A stretch of DNA of 64,000 nt from Pseudoxanthomonas kaohsiungensis (GTDB lineage Bacteria > Pseudomonadota > Gammaproteobacteria > Xanthomonadales > Xanthomonadaceae), in the NCBI RefSeq assembly GCF_010211765.1, contig NZ_PDWO01000007.1:1-64000 (forward strand). The letters are read 5' to 3'. A program made the translations under genes and the position numbers. The notes beneath the pieces are model-generated. The model was not told the DNA's origin and searched no databases. It saw only the letters and a program-made list of their open reading frames with translations. How positions within the stretch are numbered: position 1 is the first letter of the stretch; each line of letters begins with the position of its first letter. Below, in pieces: positions 49,809 through 57,165 of the stretch.

Positions 49809-50318
49809 TCAGGGCGACGGGCGTCCAGCGTTCCGAGCTTCCTGCGCAGCCAGGACGGCTGGCTCGTACTTGGCGTATTCACCCGGCATCACGTGCGCCC
49901 GGTGCGTGGTCACCGATGCCGTTTCCACCGAGCCATTGTCCTGCGGCAGATCCACCAGCGTTTCGTCGTCGCTGTACTCGTACTCGTAGTCGATGATCAT
50001 CAGGTCCACATCTTGATCAGCGAACACCGACTGCACGACCCCACCGGTGAAGTTGATCCCAACCTTCGGCGGGATGTACGCCGGCGAGGTCTGCAGACTC
50101 AGCTGCAGCGCCTTCAGGTGCAGCGCGCTGCCGCCCATGGCCTTGGTGTAAACGTGCGTCAGGGCCTCGACGTCGGTGGCGAACTTCTCCAGGTCGTCCT
50201 CGCGCTGGATCTCCAGCTGCTTGGGAGCGGTGTTGTCGGTCGAGAACAGGTTCCATCCCTCGGCCGCGGCAGTGTCGGTATCGGCGTCGGTCCAGGGGCT
50301 CGGGTTCGTCATCGTCAT
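49809..50318 (-). CDS. Hypothetical protein, 169 aa, paralogue of 49247-49765
   Basis: Same domain as the downstream neighbour: WTDADTDTAAAEGWNLFS at the start, THVYTKAMGGSALHLKALQLSLQTSPAYIPPKVG in the middle and TGGVVQSVFADQDVDLMIIDY. It ends NAGRPSP without the long acidic run. Function unknown. Confidence 0.62.
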   Translation of the reverse strand: MTMTNPSPWTDADTDTAAAEGWNLFSTDNTAPKQLEIQREDDLEKFATDVEALTHVYTKAMGGSALHLKALQLSLQTSPAYIPPKVGINFTGGVVQSVFADQDVDLMIIDYEYEYSDDETLVDLPQDNGSVETASVTTHRAHVMPGEYAKYEPAVLAAQEARNAGRPSP

Positions 50319-50350
50319 GGCCTGAATGTGTGGTCGGGAATCGGTTGGGA

Positions 50351-51022
50351 TCAGGGGCGCATGCCGCTGGTGGCTTCCAGCTCGTCTTCGCCCTGCTCCG
50401 CGATCGCAGGCGCCGCACGCAGGGCGTCGAAGGCCGTCAGCTCCCTACGCACGTCCAGCGCAAGGCTGAGAACCTGGTTGTAGTCGTCGCCGTCAGGCGC
50501 CTTCTCGGCAGCGTTCAGCCGGGCGTCGTGCGAGAGCATCCCGCGCAGGGCGTCGGCGAAACGCGCAACGAACTTCTGCTCGTAGTAGCGGGCAGCCGCG
50601 GCGGCCTTGTGGGCCAGCGCGTCCGGGTCACCGAAGGGCAGCGTCAGCGCCGGCGCGCCGACCGCGTAGATGGGCTTCAGGCGATTGTGCTCGCGTCGCG
50701 CATCGGCGTACTGCTCCGCTTTCAGGTTCACCAGCATGGCGATCTCTGCCGGTGAGGCATCACGACCGTCCAGGCTGACGATCGTGCTGTCGCCCAGCGT
50801 GAGGCTCACGTAGCGACGGCGATCGCCGTCAAGTTCATACCCCACGTGCAGACGCCGCGTGCCATCAGGGATGGTCGTGCCGCCCAATGCGCCCACGCCC
50901 ACGAATGAGCGGCGCACCGAGCTGAGCTCTTTGTTCGGGCCAAGCGAGTAGGCCGGTTCCCAACCGTGGTTGTCGATCAGGGCCTGCAGGGTCAGGTCGG
51001 AGTAGTGCGGCTGGGTGCTCAT
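50351..51022 (-). CDS. Hypothetical protein, 223 aa
   Basis: A soluble protein with an N-terminal beta-rich part (RRLHVGYELDGDRRRYVSLTLGDSTIVSLDG) and a helical C-terminal half (ALAHKAAAAARYYEQKFVARFADALRG). The end is acidic and finishes SGMRP. It starts 18 bases after the previous gene. No family recognised. Confidence 0.6.
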   Translation of the reverse strand: MSTQPHYSDLTLQALIDNHGWEPAYSLGPNKELSSVRRSFVGVGALGGTTIPDGTRRLHVGYELDGDRRRYVSLTLGDSTIVSLDGRDASPAEIAMLVNLKAEQYADARREHNRLKPIYAVGAPALTLPFGDPDALAHKAAAAARYYEQKFVARFADALRGMLSHDARLNAAEKAPDGDDYNQVLSLALDVRRELTAFDALRAAPAIAEQGEDELEATSGMRP

Positions 51023-51040
51023 CAGCGGGGTTCCTTGCGA

Positions 51041-51697
51041 TCAGGGGCTGGGCTTGCTGTCGGCCGCCAGTGCGGCTTCCACGTCGAACTGCGCCCACGT
51101 GGAGGCGTCCTCTTCGCCATTCGGATGCGAGGACACCGACAGGCCGTCGCCATGGATGCGCAGCTGCAGCGCAGCGCCGCCCACGGAGATCCACAGCGCC
51201 TCACCGTCGGCGCCGCCGTCGGGCACCTGCAGGACGTAGTTGTTGGAGTTGAGCGGGTCGGTGGGGCTCTCGGCGACCAGGGCCAGGCCACCGCGCTCCG
51301 CCTCGGTGGGACGCGCCAGCAGGCGGAGCTCACGACGCGACGCCACCACGACGCGGCCGTCGTCGCACTTGACGCGGGCACCATTATCCGCACACGGCTC
51401 CAGAACCTGGGCCAGCACTTCCATGGCCTTGTCGTCCTCGACATCGCAGTAACCGACCCAGTCCGCCGCTTCGGGCCGCCAATCCGGCGGCTGGACGGCG
51501 CCCAGCTGTGCCTGGGCGTAGCGCACATGAGCCCACGCCTCGTCGGCCCCCGGAAGAGACGGATCCTCTTCTCCATCGTCCTTGTACCCGGACAGATCTT
51601 CGGCACGGCTCTCGGCGTAGCCCAGGACGTTGGCCAGCGCCAGCATCAGGCGTGCCTGCTGCAGCGAGGATGGGGGAGAAATTCGGGTGGCAGTCAT
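51041..51697 (-). CDS. Hypothetical protein, 218 aa
   Basis: Start ATG 51697 (MTATRISPPSSLQQARLML); a GTG at 51706 is an alternative. The N-terminal 100 residues are helical with a Tyr/Asp/Glu-rich loop. The C-terminal half is beta-rich (YVLQVPDGGADGEALWISVGGAALQLRIHGDG). It ends AADSKPSP. A copy of the 15-nt promoter motif lies 39 bases upstream, so a separate transcription start is likely here. Confidence 0.6.
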   Translation of the reverse strand: MTATRISPPSSLQQARLMLALANVLGYAESRAEDLSGYKDDGEEDPSLPGADEAWAHVRYAQAQLGAVQPPDWRPEAADWVGYCDVEDDKAMEVLAQVLEPCADNGARVKCDDGRVVVASRRELRLLARPTEAERGGLALVAESPTDPLNSNNYVLQVPDGGADGEALWISVGGAALQLRIHGDGLSVSSHPNGEEDASTWAQFDVEAALAADSKPSP

Positions 51698-51735
51698 GGG
51701 CGGCACCGGACGGGAGACGGGTCCAGATTACCGCA

Positions 51736-51750
51736 TAGTCTAACGATAGT
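51736..51750 (-). promoter_or_regulatory. Candidate operator, motif copy 3
   Basis: The minus strand reads ACTATCGTTAGACTA, 13 of 15 identical to the copies at 1386 and 8756, and is preceded by TTTA and followed by TG. It lies directly before the gene that starts at 51697. Confidence 0.5.
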
Positions 51751-51791
51751 TAAAGCCCTATCAGGGGCGAAAGTTCAGAGCAGGTAGCGTT

Positions 51792-52256
51792 TTAGTACCT
51801 GGGGGCCGGGGCTGATGGCTCGAAATCCACCACGTGGATCAGCGCAGGGTCGAGCACCCCGAACGTGTTATGTCCGACACCCTCCTGGTCCCGCTCGCGG
51901 AACGCGACCACCTGGTATCCCAGCTGCTGCAGGGCGGCCACATCATCGGCCTCATCCAGCATCGGCCACAGGCCGGCCGGGTCGAGCATTCCGACCTCCT
52001 CGCCAAACCGGGCCTCCAGGACGGCGTAGGCCTGAGGGTCATTGAAACCCCAAGCCCCTTCTCGCAGATCGAGCGTCTTGGCCGGCAACAGCTCAACGAC
52101 CGTGACCTCCCGTCCGAAGGTCCGGGCGAACTCCGGCTCGTCGGTGAAAAAGCATGCCAGCGACTGCACCTGGTACGTCCGCCCCAGCGTGTGGCGCTGG
52201 CCAGGCGCGGGGGCAAAGACATCCCGCAGCCGGCTGCTACCGTGGTACAGGCGCAT
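51792..52256 (-). CDS. Small ADP-ribosyltransferase-like protein (ART-PolyVal type), 154 aa
   Basis: Starts MRLYHGSSRLRDVFAP, with the YHGS motif at residues 4-7 instead of after the usual F-R-R-W-F-G leader. It continues with ACFFTDEPEFARTFG, a strand (VTVVELLPAKTLDL), an L-G-Y-Q-V-V-A-F segment and a terminal FGVLDPALIHVV in place of F-x-P-x-Q-I-K-S. It is therefore the most divergent stand-alone member of the family. It overlaps the upstream gene by 20 bases. Confidence 0.66.
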   Translation of the reverse strand: MRLYHGSSRLRDVFAPAPGQRHTLGRTYQVQSLACFFTDEPEFARTFGREVTVVELLPAKTLDLREGAWGFNDPQAYAVLEARFGEEVGMLDPAGLWPMLDEADDVAALQQLGYQVVAFRERDQEGVGHNTFGVLDPALIHVVDFEPSAPAPRY

Positions 52257-52572
52257 GCGAGTCTTCCGCGGGCGCCGCGAACTCGATCTGGTAGAGCTTG
52301 CCGGAGCGGGCGTCGGTCGGGGTCCGATCGGTCAGGCTGACCACGGCGGTCGGCGCGTCCGCACCTGGGGGGAAGTTCACCACCGTCAGGCTTCCCTTCG
52401 CCGGCAGCTGGGGTTCGGTACCCCAGCCCTTCATGATCAACTCGGTTTGGAGACGGGTGGCCAGGAACGGCAGTCCGATCGGCAGCAGCCCAAGCGCAGC
52501 GGCCTGCTCCACGAGCGGCGAGGCAGGTGCCGGCACCTGCCCGACCACGAACGACTGAAGATCCACGTGCAT
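52237..52572 (-). CDS. Hypothetical protein, 111 aa
   Basis: A protein with an N-terminal hydrophobic-helical part (FVVGQVPAPASPLVEQAAALGLLPIGLPFLATRLQTELIMKGWG) and a beta-rich C-terminal part (SLTVVNFPPGADAPTAVVSLTDR). No family recognised. Its 3' end overlaps the divergent ART-like gene by 20 bases. Confidence 0.5.
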   Translation of the reverse strand: MHVDLQSFVVGQVPAPASPLVEQAAALGLLPIGLPFLATRLQTELIMKGWGTEPQLPAKGSLTVVNFPPGADAPTAVVSLTDRTPTDARSGKLYQIEFAAPAEDSHAPVPR

Positions 52573-52656
52573 GGCCGACTCCGACGCTGCTGACCGCTCT
52601 ACTGTACTGCGACTTTGGTCATAGTGACCAGCTCATGGAATCGCTCTGCGACTGCG

Positions 52657-52896
52657 TCAACCCCGCTCGCGCAACAACTCCCACTGCGCGGGCACCAGCG
52701 CACGCCGCGGCTGGGCCACCAGACCGGTGACCGCGCCGTTGGCGACGGTGTGCATCTGCTGCAGGTAGACCTGATCGGCCCTGCCGGCGGCTGCGGGAGC
52801 GTCGGCCAGCGGGACGTAGTGGGGCTGCCGCAGCTCAGCAGTGGCCACTAGGGCCAGCGCGAGAGTTTGGCTGCGGTCGAAGGTAAGGTATTGCAT
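52657..52896 (-). CDS. Hypothetical protein, 79 aa
   Basis: A small protein (MQYLTFDRSQTLALALVATAELRQPHYVPLADA). Codon use and position on the coding strand of the cluster support it; I can name no domain. It is divergent from the gene at 53020. The 120-bp gap 52897-53019 should hold promoters, though none is obvious. Confidence 0.45.
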   Translation of the reverse strand: MQYLTFDRSQTLALALVATAELRQPHYVPLADAPAAAGRADQVYLQQMHTVANGAVTGLVAQPRRALVPAQWELLRERG

Positions 52897-53019
52897 GAGC
52901 GGTCTCCCGGTACGGGCTGCCGGGTGGCCTCCCTACCCCTATAGACCCGGCGAGAGAGCGCTTTGATAAGCCCGCCGGCCGATCCCACCTGTTGAGACCG
53001 GCCGGCGTACCATCGCCGC

Positions 53020-53349
53020 ATGGAGTGGAAGTGGCGCGGCGTGCACCTGAACGATACCGGCACCCCGACGGTCCTGGAGATCGAGGGCGTGGGCGTGGTG
53101 CGCCTGATGGAACGCGTCGATCACAGCTGGTTCGCGATGCTGGACTACCACCTCAGCGGCTGGACCCACAACCGCGACTGCAGCTCCTACGACGGTGGCC
53201 GCCGCGGCGCTGAGATGTGGGCGCAGCGGCACCAGGAGCGCCTGCTGCGGCAGGTGCGGGAGAAACGCGCCGAATGGGCTCGCCTGAGCGATTCAGGCAC
53301 TTCCGGCAAGGACAGGCTCCCCCGCAGTCAGCGCAAGCGCTGGCTCTAG
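53020..53349 (+). CDS. Hypothetical protein, 109 aa, paralogue of 39571-39912
   Basis: The only plus-strand gene in this part of the cluster. It shares with 39571-39912 the pattern W-F-A-M-L-D-Y, C-S-S-Y-D-G-G-R-R-G-A-E-M-W-A-Q-R-H-Q and a basic helical end. The family is unknown. It converges on the last gene of the ART array with four bases between the stop codons. Confidence 0.6.
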   Translation: MEWKWRGVHLNDTGTPTVLEIEGVGVVRLMERVDHSWFAMLDYHLSGWTHNRDCSSYDGGRRGAEMWAQRHQERLLRQVREKRAEWARLSDSGTSGKDRLPRSQRKRWL

Positions 53350-53353
53350 CCGG

Positions 53354-53836
53354 CTACATCGCCGGCGCAGCCGGCTCCAGCTCGTCGATGAGCGTTACGC
53401 TCACGATCTGCACCTGGTCGGGCGACAGCGCTACCCACTGATCGGCAACGCGCCCCCCATGTTCGGGGACATCACGGATCACCAGGCCGTCGAATCCTTC
53501 CGCCCGCGCGGCAGCGACCGCGGCGAACTCGCGGGCGAAGGAATGCAGCGCGCCGTTCATGATCTCCGACGCATGGATCTGCTTGGGGTTGCGGATGGCC
53601 AGCACCGCCCCGATGACCCGGCCGTCCTCGCCGGTGGATTCCTGGGCGCTGTGGGCGAACTGGCGGGCCACCTCAAAGTCCGGCGTAAAGAAGATCCCGC
53701 CCACGACGCCGTCGTAGGTCGAGGGGACGAACGCGTCGAAATCATCGGCCGTACCGTGGTAGACGAGCAGCGGCAGGCCTTTGGCGCACAGCGCCTTGCT
53801 TCCGGTGAACCACCCCTCTACGGCTTCGGCATGCAC
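53354..53836 (-). CDS. ART-PolyVal-like protein, array member 10
   Basis: A 160-residue protein, the shortest and last of the tandem array. It starts at GTG 53836 within the 19-nt overlap with its upstream neighbour. The leader is reduced to E-G-W-F-T-G-S-K. YHGT lies at 26-29, GGIFFTPDFEVARQFAHSAQ follows, then AVLAIRNPKQI, GFDGLVIRDVPEHGG and the terminal QWVALSPDQVQIVS. The last residues (IDELEPAAPAM) lack the C-x-P-K-F ending, as expected with no gene downstream to overlap. It is closest in its middle part to member 3. Confidence 0.75.
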   Translation of the reverse strand: MHAEAVEGWFTGSKALCAKGLPLLVYHGTADDFDAFVPSTYDGVVGGIFFTPDFEVARQFAHSAQESTGEDGRVIGAVLAIRNPKQIHASEIMNGALHSFAREFAAVAAARAEGFDGLVIRDVPEHGGRVADQWVALSPDQVQIVSVTLIDELEPAAPAM

Positions 53837-54732
53837 GGCTCATCCTCCAGCTCATGGACAGCCAGGTGCTCGACCACCTGGACCTGCCCCGGATCGAACG
53901 CCACGTACTCCGGCGGGCCATCCGGGTGCAGATAGAGCACGGCGCCGTCGTAGCCACGGGCCCGAAGGAACGCCTCTGCGTCGCCGACCTCAAGCACGGC
54001 GAACTCGGCGGCCGTCCTGGCGATGTAGGGCCGCTCGATGCGCAGGTGCGCAGCGGTCACGGCTACGCCGTAGGTCTGCGCGATCGCCAGGTCCGGGGTG
54101 AAGAAGAAGGCCTGCGGGAACAGGTTCTCGCCGCGGTCATCGCCGAAGCCCTTGCGGAACTGCGGCCGCGCCTGCTGGGACCCGTGATAGAGCATCAGGG
54201 CCGGGTCCACGCGCGTGGCCGCGCACGCCGGCGCGAGCACTTGACCCCGCCAGAACGCCTGCTCGAAGTTGTCGTGCAGGGGCGTCCCGCCCTCCTGCGG
54301 TACCAGCGACCGCCGGATGCTCTCCACCTGTCCCGGATCGAGCTCGTGAGCCCGCAGCGGCCCGAAGAAGACGTGCACGGGCACTGGTACGTCGCCGGCA
54401 ACCTGGGCAATCGCCTCCATGCGATTGCGGCCTTCGTGCGATCGCACACGCGGCGGAGTGCACCGCAGGTCCACGTCGAGGAACGCCGGCGCCAGCGCGG
54501 CGCCGGCGGCGATCTGCTCAACCATGTAGTCGGCCGAGCCCCGTTCGGGCTTGGGCCTGGCCAGCTGCCGGAAGCGCGAGGGCCGCATCATGGCCACCAC
54601 GCCCTTGTAGTCGACGTTGCCGTTGTCGGGCACGTTGCCGATGCCGTCGACGGCATCAAAGCGCACCGGGCCCACGCTGCATGTGCCCTGCGTGTTTGCC
54701 GGCGACGGCGGGCTCAGAACTTCGGCGTGCAT
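53818..54732 (-). CDS. ParB-like region plus ART-PolyVal-like domain, array member 9
   Basis: A 304-residue protein. Residues 45-130 form a ParB-like segment found in phage proteins (VVAMMRPSRFRQLARPKP, FLDVDLR, RVRSHEGRNRMEAIAQ, VPVPVHVFFG). The ART-like part begins with YHGS at 182-185, without the F-R-R-W-F-G leader, then NLFPQAFFFTPDLAIAQTYG, LRARGYDGAVLYL and EYVAFDPGQVQVV. It ends HELEDEPCMPKP. Both ends lie in 19-nt overlaps with neighbours. Confidence 0.75.
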   Translation of the reverse strand: MHAEVLSPPSPANTQGTCSVGPVRFDAVDGIGNVPDNGNVDYKGVVAMMRPSRFRQLARPKPERGSADYMVEQIAAGAALAPAFLDVDLRCTPPRVRSHEGRNRMEAIAQVAGDVPVPVHVFFGPLRAHELDPGQVESIRRSLVPQEGGTPLHDNFEQAFWRGQVLAPACAATRVDPALMLYHGSQQARPQFRKGFGDDRGENLFPQAFFFTPDLAIAQTYGVAVTAAHLRIERPYIARTAAEFAVLEVGDAEAFLRARGYDGAVLYLHPDGPPEYVAFDPGQVQVVEHLAVHELEDEPCMPKP

Positions 54733-55649
54733 AGCGCCTCTTCCTCGTCCTCTTCCACCACCGGCGCGGCGCGCTTGAACGCCACGCGCGGATCGGCTGG
54801 GTCGAAATCCCCGCGGTTGCGCGTTGCCGACTTGATCTGCTCGGGCTCGAAGGCCAGATACATGTCGAACTCGCCTTCGCGATCCTCCATGCTGCGGATC
54901 AGCAGGCCGTCATGGCCGTCCTTGCGTGCCTGCTCCACGAAGTGGATCACGTAGTGCCGCGGCAGAATCCAGTCCTCGCTGTCGTCAGCCTCCGGATCGT
55001 TCTCCAGGTCCCACATCCGATCCAGGTCCGCCTGCGAGATCTCCAGAGGGTTGGCGATGCTCAGGTAGTACGCCTGCGGCGTCCCGAAGCTGGCTGCATG
55101 CTCCCGATCGGCCACGAACCAGTGCGCCTTGTCGCCCGCCTTGCTGAAGTCGAAGGCCTCGAACAGAGCCGGCGTGCCGTGATGCACCACCAGCGGCTTG
55201 CCCTCGGCATCGAGCACCTTGCTCTGACCGAACCAGGCCCGGAACTGGGGCGTCTGCGTGACGTCCTCGGCGATCGCGCCGATACAGGGCACAACCGGAA
55301 CCGGGATGAGCCCGGTGAGGTCGATGTACTCGGCCGTCGCCGCACCGCTGGCGCGCATGGCCGCCAGACGGTGCCGCCCGTCCAGCAGCATCCCACTCGT
55401 GGCGATCAGGGGCGGTAGCGCCTGGCCCTGCATCGCACTCACGTAGGCCGCATCCCGGCTGTCGCCGTGGGTGTGCACGAGCGGTGCAGCTGGAAAGGCG
55501 CTCAGGGGAGCCACGCGGAGCGGCAGGGTCGGCGGTACCCTGGCTCCGCCTTCCTCGATCAGGTCGGTCAGCAGTACGCGCATGTCCTCCGGAAGGGCAC
55601 TGAATGCGATCGAGGTTCGCTGGGCCGGCGTCAGAATCGTGGGGTGCAT
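54714..55649 (-). CDS. ParB-like domain fused to ART-PolyVal-like domain, array member 8
   Basis: A 311-residue protein from ATG 55649. Residues 45-125 carry a ParB-like element (LPPLIATSGMLLDGRHRLAAM, G-R-H-R at 91-94). The ART-like domain follows with FRAWFGQSKVLD (136-147), HHGT (156-159, His for Tyr), HWFVADREHAASFG, YYLSIANPLEIS, GHDGLLIRS and YLAFEPEQIKSATRNRGDFD. The acidic tail VEEDEEEALCTPKF overlaps the next gene by 19 bases. A longer upstream frame exists but runs antiparallel to the pattern of the neighbour gene and is not credible. Confidence 0.8.
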   Translation of the reverse strand: MHPTILTPAQRTSIAFSALPEDMRVLLTDLIEEGGARVPPTLPLRVAPLSAFPAAPLVHTHGDSRDAAYVSAMQGQALPPLIATSGMLLDGRHRLAAMRASGAATAEYIDLTGLIPVPVVPCIGAIAEDVTQTPQFRAWFGQSKVLDAEGKPLVVHHGTPALFEAFDFSKAGDKAHWFVADREHAASFGTPQAYYLSIANPLEISQADLDRMWDLENDPEADDSEDWILPRHYVIHFVEQARKDGHDGLLIRSMEDREGEFDMYLAFEPEQIKSATRNRGDFDPADPRVAFKRAAPVVEEDEEEALCTPKF

Positions 55650-56467
55650 CGTTCCTCCTCTTCGTCTTCTTCCATGTCCGCCTGCGGTGCGGCGGCGCGC
55701 TTGAACGCAATCCGGGGGTCTTCGGGATCGAATGCCCCGTTGTTGGCGATGGCGGACTTCACCTGCGTGCCATCGAGGACCATCCACGTTGTGCTTTCCA
55801 CGTGCATGTCGAGCTTGCGATCGAACCGGCGGCCTTCTGCCAGGCGCGGGTTGTACTTCACCGTTTCGCGCATCTTCACGCCGTCGTAGCCCAGCTGACG
55901 CAGCACAGTGCGCATCTCCGGGCTGTCCAGGTGCGAATGCAGCGGCATGTCGTCGTGCAAGCAGTCCTCCAGCTGCCGCTCCTGGAAGCTGCAGCCACGC
56001 CTGCCCGGCATGCGGAAACCACTGCTCCAGGTCTCGCGCTGGACGGGGTCGGCCTGCACCTGTTCCCACCACGCAAGGGACGACGACTCCATCAGTTCCA
56101 GTACCGCGCCGAAGCCGCTGGGCTTTACGCCCATCAGCTGCAGGAACTGGCTCACGCGCATCTGGTCCTGCGGCGTGTGCGTGGCCAGATCCAGCGGGTT
56201 GGATACCGCCAGGTAGGCGGGCACCAGCTGGCTCCCCTGCTTGATCCTGGCATCACTGCGGCGGCCACCGCCGACGAAGACGGTGGCCAGCCTCACGTCC
56301 TCGGCGAACCAGGCGCCGGATCGGAAAGCGTCGATCGGCCAGCGCGTGCCGTGATACACCGGCCGTGGCCGGCCGTCGGGATCGACCACCTTGCTCTGGC
56401 CGAACCACCGGCGGAACGCATCGGTGTGCGTCGGATCGGCCGGCGCGGTCAGAACTTCGGGCTGCAC
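55631..56467 (-). CDS. ART-PolyVal-like protein, array member 7
   Basis: A 278-residue protein starting at GTG 56467. It has FRRWFGQSKVVD, VYHGT (37-41), AWFAEDVRLATVF, PAYLAVSNPLDL, a long insert of helices (about 100-185) with Cys residues (GCSFQERQLEDCLHDD), then LGYDGVKMRE and WMVLDGTQVKSAIANNGAFDPEDPRIAFKR. The insert is specific to this member and may define its target. It ends DMEEDEEEERCTPRF. Confidence 0.82.
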   Translation of the reverse strand: MQPEVLTAPADPTHTDAFRRWFGQSKVVDPDGRPRPVYHGTRWPIDAFRSGAWFAEDVRLATVFVGGGRRSDARIKQGSQLVPAYLAVSNPLDLATHTPQDQMRVSQFLQLMGVKPSGFGAVLELMESSSLAWWEQVQADPVQRETWSSGFRMPGRRGCSFQERQLEDCLHDDMPLHSHLDSPEMRTVLRQLGYDGVKMRETVKYNPRLAEGRRFDRKLDMHVESTTWMVLDGTQVKSAIANNGAFDPEDPRIAFKRAAAPQADMEEDEEEERCTPRF

Positions 56468-57165
56468 CGGTCCTCCTCATCATCATCCGTGGTGCAGGAC
56501 GCTGACGCGGCGCGCTTGAAGGCCACGCGCGGATCCTGCGAATCGAACGCGCCTACGTTCGCCACGGCCTTGACCTGGCCGGGCTCAAAGGTCACGTAGC
56601 TGACGTGCGTGCTGCGGCCGCGCACGTCGGTATCCGGGTAGATCAGGCCATCAAAGCCCTGCGCGATGGCGTACTGGATCAGGCTGCCGTTGTCGTGCAC
56701 GATCGCGTGGGCGATGCCTTTGCGGCGTCCGTACTCCGTGCTGACGGACACCGGGCAGCCGCGGGCAGCCGAAAGCACCTGCTCGACTTCTTCGACGCTG
56801 GCGCCCAACAGATCCAGCGGGTTCTGCATGGACACGTACACCGCCGTCACGGTCTCCACGCCGTCGCACTGGCCAGCGTAGCCCTGCGCCACCCACTCGT
56901 CGTCCGTGAACCAGACGGCGCCTGCCACCTTCTCCAGCTGGCGGCGCTCGGCTTCTACCACACTCCGCGGCAGATCCTTGGTGTTCGCATCGAACCGGGC
57001 CAGCCGCTCAGGGCCACTCATGACCTGCTCCAGAGGCCGGTTGCTGCCGTGATAGACGACCAGCGGCCGGCCGTCGTCGTCCACAGCCTTGGAAGCACCG
57101 AACCACCGGCGGAACGCGTCGGTCTGCGTCAGATCGTCCGGCGTAGTCAGAACTTCGGGCTGCAT
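56449..57165 (-). CDS. ART-PolyVal-like protein, array member 6
   Basis: A 238-residue protein from ATG 57165 (MQPEVLTTPDDLTQTDAFRR). It has WFGASKAVDDDGRPLVVYHGS (YHGS 38-41), AVWFTDDEWVAQGYAG, VYVSMQNPLDLLG, a helical insert (VEEVEQVLSAARG), QGFDGLIYPDTDVRG, YVTFEPGQVKAVANVGAFD and VAFKR. It ends DDDEEDRCSPKF. The start is fixed by the overlap with member 5; a longer frame upstream is only the complement of neighbouring coding sequence. Confidence 0.82.
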   Translation of the reverse strand: MQPEVLTTPDDLTQTDAFRRWFGASKAVDDDGRPLVVYHGSNRPLEQVMSGPERLARFDANTKDLPRSVVEAERRQLEKVAGAVWFTDDEWVAQGYAGQCDGVETVTAVYVSMQNPLDLLGASVEEVEQVLSAARGCPVSVSTEYGRRKGIAHAIVHDNGSLIQYAIAQGFDGLIYPDTDVRGRSTHVSYVTFEPGQVKAVANVGAFDSQDPRVAFKRAASASCTTDDDEEDRCSPKF

